Assembly (NCBI GenBank): GCA_023264215.1
Contig: JALQSY010000048.1
Location: forward strand, 1 to 10,527
Origin: Candidatus Nanopelagicales bacterium
GTDB taxonomy: Bacteria > Actinomycetota > Actinomycetes > S36-B12
Length of the DNA: 10,527 bases
Direction of reading: 5' to 3'
A model generated the notes under the pieces. It worked only from the letters and a program-made list of their open reading frames with translations. It did no database searches and was not told the DNA's origin. The stretch's first letter is position 1; each line of letters opens with the position of its first letter. Of this stretch, positions 5,693 to 10,527 are shown one piece after another. Both the position numbers and the translations under genes were made by a program.

Positions 5693-8158
5693 TCAGGCCC
5701 GCACGCGTGTGCCCTCCGGGTCGTAGAACGGAGCACGCTGTGCCGATGCGGCATGACGCGTACCCCGGACTCGCACCGCCAGGCTCGGATCATCCGGATC
5801 CACGTCCGCGCCGACCAAGGCCAGGCCGATCGGGTGGCCGAGGGTGTAGCCGTAGCCGCCACTGGTGAGACGGCCCACCGGCTCGTCGCCCACGAAGACG
5901 GTCTCCTCCCCCCACAGCCGGACGTGCGGATCGCGGAGCGCGACGTGCAGGACCTGGGTCCTGGGACGATCTGCCCGCGCGTCCAGCGCCGACCTTCCGG
6001 CGAAGTCGCCCCTATCCCAGGCGACGGCGAATTCCAGGCCCACGGACACCGGGTCGTCCGCGGGACCCATGTCATGGCCGAGATGGCGGTAGCCCTTCTC
6101 CAGCCGCAGGGAGTCCAGGGCGAGATAGCCGACCATGCCGACGTCGAGGTCTGCTCCGGCGGCGAGGAGGTCATCGAGGACGTCTCCGGCGAGATCGGCA
6201 TCGCAGTAGATCTCGAAGCCGAGCTCCCCGGTGAAACTCACGCGCAGGGCGTACGCGAATCCGTCAGCGATCTCCACGCGTCTGCCGCCGAAATAACGAT
6301 GCGCGTCTGCGGACCAGTCGTCGGGTGAGACGCGAGCCAGGAGTTCGCGGCTGCGCGGTCCGAACACCCCGAGGACCGCCGTGCCCGAGGTGCGATCGAC
6401 GACCGTGGCAGCGTGGCCACTGAGCCGCCGACGCAGCAGTCCCTGCATGCGCTGCCTGCTCGACGTCGGCGTGACGACCCAGAAGCGATCGGGGCCGCGG
6501 CGGGTCACCGTGCCGTCGGCCTCGATCCCGCCGCCGTCATTGAGGAAGAGCGTGTACGTCGCCCGATCGATCCCGAGGTCGACATCGGCTGTCGCGGCGT
6601 ACTGCAGGGCATCGAGCGCGCCGGGACCGCTCACCTCGAACTTCGCGAAGCCGCTCAGATCGATGATGCCGACCGCCTCGCGCACGGTGCGATGCTCTCG
6701 GCCGACGACGTCATGCCAGCCGGGCCGGCGGAAGTCGTACGCCTCCGCGAGCGCGGGGGCGCCGAACCACAGCGGCCGTTCGAGGCCCTGAAGCTCGCCC
6801 ATCACCGCACCGTGGGCGATGTGCCGCTCGTGCAGGGGCATGCGACGCAGCCCGCGGGCCGTCTCGGACTGATAGCCCGGCCAGTGCATCGCGTACAGGC
6901 GACCGAGGCTCTCGCGCGTGCGCTCGTGCAGATACCGGCGGCTCGCCTGATGCGGCGAGAAGCGCGTGACGTCGACAGCGCTGGAGTCGAAGCACGGGTG
7001 GCCCGCGCGGACCCAGCGCGCGATCTCGCGACCGACCCCCGGCGCGTAGATGATGCCCTGGGAGTTCATCCCCGCAGCCACGAAGAGCCCGTCGATCTCG
7101 GCCGTCTCGCCCACGATGAAAGCCGTGTCGGGGGTGAAGCTCTCGGGCGCATTGATGAAGCGGTCGTAGCCTGCCGCGGCAAGATCCGGCACGGCGCGCT
7201 CGGCCGCCGCCTTGATGTCAGCGATGTGCTCCCAGTTCGGTGCGAATGTCGCGTGACCATCGGAGGGGATGCCCTCCACCGCGCGTGGCAGCCCCCGCGG
7301 CTCGAAGGCCCCGAGCAGCAGGGCATCACCCTCGGGTCGGATGTAGTAGCTGTTGTCGACATCGCGCAGCACCGGCAGCCCGGTGACGTCGGCCGCCAGT
7401 GGGGCGGAGCGCACGTGGACATGCTCCGCGGCGTACAGGGGGACGGCGACGCCGACCGTCGCGGCCAGGTCGCGGGTCCACAGGCCGCCGGCGAGGATCA
7501 CGCGGTCGGCCGCGATGGTCCCCCGGTCGGTGCCGACGCCCACGACACGATCGCCGTCCACCTCGATCGACGTGACGGGGCAGCGCTCGCGCAGGTGGAC
7601 GCCGAGCGCGTGGGCTGCCTTGGCCAGTCCGAGTGCGGCATAGCCTGGGTTGACGTAGCCGTCGCCGGGGAAGTGCAGGCCCGCGACGATGTCGGTGGCA
7701 TCCAGAAGCGGCCAGAGCCGTTGGACTTCAGCGGCGTCGACCATCCGCGCCTCGATGCCGCAGTGGTCCGCCACTTCGCGCGCGTAGGCGAGCTCATCAG
7801 CCCGCGCCGGATTGCGTGCCAGGCTGAGTGAGCCGGGCGCCGTGAAGGCCACGTCGAGGCCGCTGAGGTCGCCCAGCGTGGCGTAGAACTGCCGGCCGTA
7901 GGCGGCGAGCTCGGTCAGCGTGATGGTGCCGCGGGCACCGGCGATCAGGCCCGCGGCATGCCAGGTCGTGCCGCTGGTGAAGGTGTGGCGCTCGCAGACG
8001 ACGACGTCGGTGATGCCCTCGAGTGCCAGGTGATAGGCGATGCTCGATCCGATGATGCCGCCACCCACAATGACGACCTCGGCGCGCGACGGCGGCGGAT
8101 CGTCTACGTCTTCGGCGAAGGACGCCGCGGAGAGCCCGGTGTCCGCGAGTCTGTCCAC
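5693..8158 (-). CDS. Dimethylglycine/sarcosine dehydrogenase family protein (FAD oxidoreductase + GcvT)
   Basis: An 821-residue two-part enzyme. The N-terminal DAO-type oxidoreductase has the dinucleotide motif VVIVGGGIIGSSIAYHL (28-44) and GTTWHAAG, in which H67 matches the histidine that binds FAD covalently in dimethylglycine and sarcosine dehydrogenases. The C-terminal half is an aminomethyltransferase (GcvT) fold with GIIDLSGFAKFEVSGP, then FTGELGFEIY, and a GcvT C-terminal barrel ending APFYDPEGTRVRA. Such enzymes oxidise an N-methyl group and pass it to tetrahydrofolate as 5,10-methylene-THF. The start is a GTG (8156-8158) with GGAG 7 bases upstream; it lies 4 bases after the TMADH-like gene's stop. 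The frame is open further upstream (to 8404), but that part is antisense to the coding frame of its neighbour. Dimethylglycine, sarcosine or another N-methyl amino acid are possible substrates; the sequence alone does not decide. Confidence 0.88.
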   Translation of the reverse strand: MDRLADTGLSAASFAEDVDDPPPSRAEVVIVGGGIIGSSIAYHLALEGITDVVVCERHTFTSGTTWHAAGLIAGARGTITLTELAAYGRQFYATLGDLSGLDVAFTAPGSLSLARNPARADELAYAREVADHCGIEARMVDAAEVQRLWPLLDATDIVAGLHFPGDGYVNPGYAALGLAKAAHALGVHLRERCPVTSIEVDGDRVVGVGTDRGTIAADRVILAGGLWTRDLAATVGVAVPLYAAEHVHVRSAPLAADVTGLPVLRDVDNSYYIRPEGDALLLGAFEPRGLPRAVEGIPSDGHATFAPNWEHIADIKAAAERAVPDLAAAGYDRFINAPESFTPDTAFIVGETAEIDGLFVAAGMNSQGIIYAPGVGREIARWVRAGHPCFDSSAVDVTRFSPHQASRRYLHERTRESLGRLYAMHWPGYQSETARGLRRMPLHERHIAHGAVMGELQGLERPLWFGAPALAEAYDFRRPGWHDVVGREHRTVREAVGIIDLSGFAKFEVSGPGALDALQYAATADVDLGIDRATYTLFLNDGGGIEADGTVTRRGPDRFWVVTPTSSRQRMQGLLRRRLSGHAATVVDRTSGTAVLGVFGPRSRELLARVSPDDWSADAHRYFGGRRVEIADGFAYALRVSFTGELGFEIYCDADLAGDVLDDLLAAGADLDVGMVGYLALDSLRLEKGYRHLGHDMGPADDPVSVGLEFAVAWDRGDFAGRSALDARADRPRTQVLHVALRDPHVRLWGEETVFVGDEPVGRLTSGGYGYTLGHPIGLALVGADVDPDDPSLAVRVRGTRHAASAQRAPFYDPEGTRVRA

Positions 8159-8162
8159 GACG

Positions 8163-10202
8163 TCACTCCACCGCGCCGGGGCGCTCGCGCAGGTAGGCGA
8201 GCGGGTAGTCCGGATGGGGACCGTCGATCTCACGCGCGAGTCGATGGCCGTCGAACACCGCCTCGGACACCATGGACGGCAGCATGGCATCACCGACGAC
8301 GTGGACCTCCATGCCCCTGTCTCGCAACTCGCGCGCGAGCTTGTCATCGGACACTCGGTGGGTGACGAGGACCACCGAGGCCTCCGCCAGCGACCAGGGC
8401 TCACCCAGGCTCGTCTCTCCGCGCACTCCTTGGGCGTCGATGTCGGTGAGGGTCACTCCGGTATGCATGCGGACACCCGCCTGGTGCAGGTGCCGGCGCA
8501 GGAAATCGCCTTCGAGGGTGCCGTCCGACACCGGCGAGACCACCGGATGACTGGTGACCAGGTGCACGTCGTAGCCCTCGAGGGCCAGCAGCTCGGCGAT
8601 GCCAGGACCGACGTAGTAGCCCTCGGCGTCGTAGACCACAACCGCTCGGCCGGCGGCAGGGCGGGAGCCCGACATGATCTGCTCCGGGGTCAGCGCGTGA
8701 TCGGCACCGGAGATCACAGCGTCGGTCGCGGGCTGGGAGCCATCACCGGCCCACCGTGAGCCGGTCGCGATGACGACGATGTCGGCCCCGTAGTCCATGA
8801 CGTCGTCAGCGCTCATCCGTCGACCGGTGATGACCTCGATAGCCGGGTGCTGATCGAGCTGGATGGCGCGCCAGTCGATGATGCGTCCCCAGTCCCCCAG
8901 GGTCGGCAGCGCGCGGGTCCAGCGCAGGTGGCCGCCGATCTGATCCTGCTCGTCGACCAGGTGGACCGCAGCAAGTCCACGGCGGGCCAGGGTGAGGGCG
9001 CACTCCATACCCGCTGGTCCAGCGCCGATCACCAGCGCAGCACGATCGGGCATGTCGATGGCAGGCACCCCCTCGGGGTGCCAGCCACGTCGATACTCCT
9101 CGCCGGCGGTGGGATTCTGCACGCAACCGACGTGCGCGAACGTCTCCTCCTTGAGGATGCACACGTTGGATCCGGTGCACTCACGGATATCGCCATATCT
9201 GCCCTCGGCGATCTTGCGAGGCAGGAACGGGTCGGCGATCGCCGGACGCGCGGCTCCGATGAGGTCGACGGCTCCGGAGCGGATGATCGACGCCATGAGG
9301 TCTGGGCTGGTGTAGCGGCCTACGCCGACGATCGGCTTGCCCGTCGCCTCGCGCACCCGCAGGATCCATGGCCGCTGATGCCCCTCCGGGTAGTAGCGGG
9401 ATGTGCCTGAATCCTCGGGCCACGCGCCGACGTTGACGTCGAAGAGGTCGACGATGGGGTCGAGCATCGCGACGACCTCGAGCATCTCCTCGACATGGAC
9501 CCCGGGCAGGCTGTCGCGTCCGTCGATGCACATGCGGGTGGCGATCGCGCAGTCCTGTCCCACCGCTTCCCGCACCGCTTCGACGGTCTCGATGTGGAAT
9601 CTCGCCCGGTTCGCGAGTGATCCGCCGTAACCGTCGGTGCGCTGGTTGGTGGTCGATGACAGGAACTGCGTGAGCAGGTAGCCGTGGGCGCCGTAGACGT
9701 AGACGATGTCGTATCCGGCGTCACGGGCGCGCTTCGCCGCGGTGACGAAGTCGCGCTGCACTCGCTGAATGTCGGCGACCGACATCTCGCGCGCGCCGGC
9801 GCCCCAGATGATCTCGGCCCCGGCAGCGCTGGGGGCGATCCGTGTGGCGCGGGACGCACCGTTGACGCTCACGGCACCGCCGTGGAAGAGCTCGATCCCC
9901 GCGAGGGACCCGTGGGCATGCACTGCGTCGGCGGTCAGCCGCAGATTGGCCACGTCGAGGTCATCCCAGATCTCGGCCGCTACCGCGGGGCTCTCCTCAG
10001 AGTCGGTGGACACCGGTGCGTACTCGACGCAGACACCGCCCCAGCCTCCCTCGGCCTTCATTCCGCGGAATGCCGCCTGGGTCCTCGGCTTGATGGAGCC
10101 GAATCCGGTGGCGTGCGGCACCTGGTAGAAGCGATTGGGCAGCGTCTTGGGACCGATCCGGACGGGCTCGAACAGGATCGCGTGACGCGGCTCCATGGCC
10201 AC
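8163..10202 (-). CDS. Trimethylamine dehydrogenase-like flavoprotein (OYE-family N-demethylase)
   Basis: A 679-residue FMN/Fe-S/dinucleotide-binding protein of the TMADH/DgcA type: TIM barrel (1 to ~330), Fe-S segment (~340-362), then pyridine-nucleotide-disulfide-like domains with GAGPAG at 393-398. It is close to Methylophilus TMADH: RFYQVPH (24-30), YVYGAH with Y170 and H173, WPED with W261 and D264, and TAGEEYRRGWHPE (365-377) are shared. Differences matter. A31 replaces the cysteine (Cys30) that attaches FMN. The cluster motif reads C342-x-x-S345-x-x-C348 with C360, so one of four cysteines is serine. E352 stands where TMADH has Trp355 of the substrate bowl, while Y61 (Tyr60) is kept. 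It likely demethylates a secondary or tertiary amine or betaine derivative, giving formaldehyde, with an ETF-like acceptor. The GTG start at 10202 overlaps the upstream TAG by one base; ATG 10196 is an alternative. Confidence 0.88.
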   Translation of the reverse strand: MAMEPRHAILFEPVRIGPKTLPNRFYQVPHATGFGSIKPRTQAAFRGMKAEGGWGGVCVEYAPVSTDSEESPAVAAEIWDDLDVANLRLTADAVHAHGSLAGIELFHGGAVSVNGASRATRIAPSAAGAEIIWGAGAREMSVADIQRVQRDFVTAAKRARDAGYDIVYVYGAHGYLLTQFLSSTTNQRTDGYGGSLANRARFHIETVEAVREAVGQDCAIATRMCIDGRDSLPGVHVEEMLEVVAMLDPIVDLFDVNVGAWPEDSGTSRYYPEGHQRPWILRVREATGKPIVGVGRYTSPDLMASIIRSGAVDLIGAARPAIADPFLPRKIAEGRYGDIRECTGSNVCILKEETFAHVGCVQNPTAGEEYRRGWHPEGVPAIDMPDRAALVIGAGPAGMECALTLARRGLAAVHLVDEQDQIGGHLRWTRALPTLGDWGRIIDWRAIQLDQHPAIEVITGRRMSADDVMDYGADIVVIATGSRWAGDGSQPATDAVISGADHALTPEQIMSGSRPAAGRAVVVYDAEGYYVGPGIAELLALEGYDVHLVTSHPVVSPVSDGTLEGDFLRRHLHQAGVRMHTGVTLTDIDAQGVRGETSLGEPWSLAEASVVLVTHRVSDDKLARELRDRGMEVHVVGDAMLPSMVSEAVFDGHRLAREIDGPHPDYPLAYLRERPGAVE
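8166..8169 (-). promoter_or_regulatory. Shine-Dalgarno site for the dimethylglycine dehydrogenase-type gene
   Basis: GGAG on the minus strand, 7 bases before the GTG at 8158 and overlapping the last codons of the TMADH-like gene. It decides the start of a frame that stays open about 250 bases further upstream. Confidence 0.6.
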
Positions 10203-10527
10203 TAGCGGACTCGCGTGCGCTCAGGGTCGTAGAAGGGCGCGAACTGCAGCGTTGCCGGGTACGACGTGCCGTTGATGACCACCTCGAACCCGCCACTGCC
10301 GAGCCACTCCGCGGTCACGCCGTCGGCGTTGTCCACGGTGGCGAGCCCGACGGACGTGCCCAGGGTGTGGCCTACGCCACCGACCTGGACGTAGCCGACC
10401 CACGTGCCGTCCTTGTAGACCGGCTCACTGCCGTGCAGGCGTGGAGTGGCGTCGTCGACGCGAATGGGGACCAGGCGACTGGTGCGATCCGCGCGCAGCT
10501 TCTCCAGCGCAGCCCTGCCGCGGAAGT
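10202..10527 (-). CDS. GcvT-domain protein, C-terminal part (second dimethylglycine/sarcosine dehydrogenase-type gene)
   Basis: Open at the right window edge; only the last 107 residues are present. They read FRGRAALEKLRADRTSRLVP, then VGYVQVGGVGHTLGTSVGLA, and end LQFAPFYDPERTRVR before a TAG at 10202-10204. This is a GcvT C-terminal beta-barrel, clearly related to the end of the gene at 5693-8158 (FAGRSALDARAD ... GYTLGHPIGLALV ... APFYDPEGTRVRA). The whole gene may therefore be another FAD/GcvT demethylating dehydrogenase, but a stand-alone aminomethyltransferase cannot be excluded. Its stop shares one base with the GTG of the TMADH-like gene, so the two are probably translationally coupled. 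Confidence 0.8.
   Translation of the reverse strand, partial: FRGRAALEKLRADRTSRLVPIRVDDATPRLHGSEPVYKDGTWVGYVQVGGVGHTLGTSVGLATVDNADGVTAEWLGSGGFEVVINGTSYPATLQFAPFYDPERTRVR

Noticed and set aside
8040..8759. 239-codon plus-strand frame over the TMADH/DMGDH boundary
   Set aside because: Antisense to conserved parts of both flavoproteins, with low-complexity composition and no recognisable motif.

Overview
This window looks like chromosomal DNA of a high-GC actinomycete (Actinomycetota). The clues are the strong G/C bias at third codon positions, frequent GTG starts, GTGA/ATGA stop-start overlaps, and a bacterial XPB-type helicase of the length common in actinobacteria. Genes fill almost the whole window and no intergenic stretch exceeds about 100 bases. 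I see no tRNA, rRNA, CRISPR array or transposase.

Left edge (1 to about 188): a plus-strand piece of a NuoF/FdsB-type NADH-binding flavoprotein subunit. It stops matching its family at about 168-190, where the sequence becomes the middle of a minus-strand enolase-superfamily gene. Both genes are cut at this point, so it is either a chimeric join (assembly or amplification) or a real rearrangement.

Amino-acid region (about 168-2937): a truncated N-acylamino acid racemase/OSBS-type enzyme, and upstream of it on the same strand a COG3375-type GNAT acyltransferase broken by an apparent one-base frameshift. Divergent from these is an intact M20 peptidase. These three families are the set known from the Geobacillus kaustophilus N-succinylamino acid racemase pathway, which converts D- to L-amino acids irreversibly: GNAT succinylates the D-amino acid, the racemase inverts it, and the M20 enzyme removes succinate from the L form. 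That assignment here is an inference from family and context.

Helicase region (2934-5098): an XPB/Ssl2-like DNA helicase and a small five-helix membrane protein follow the peptidase with overlapping stop/start codons, so the three probably form one transcript. A long imperfect hairpin (5107-5163), bracketed by a 17-base direct repeat, fills the gap to the next, convergent operon.

Methylamine region (5195-10527, all minus strand, transcribed from the right edge leftward): the C-terminal part of a GcvT-domain protein, a trimethylamine-dehydrogenase-like flavoprotein, a complete dimethylglycine/sarcosine dehydrogenase-type protein (FAD oxidoreductase plus GcvT), and a small YceI-like protein. 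Spacing is from a 1-base overlap to 18 bases. Together they suggest stepwise oxidative N-demethylation of a methylated amine or betaine, with one-carbon units passed to tetrahydrofolate. The TMADH-like enzyme has lost the flavin-attaching cysteine and one iron-sulfur cysteine, so its substrate and electron path may differ from classical TMADH.
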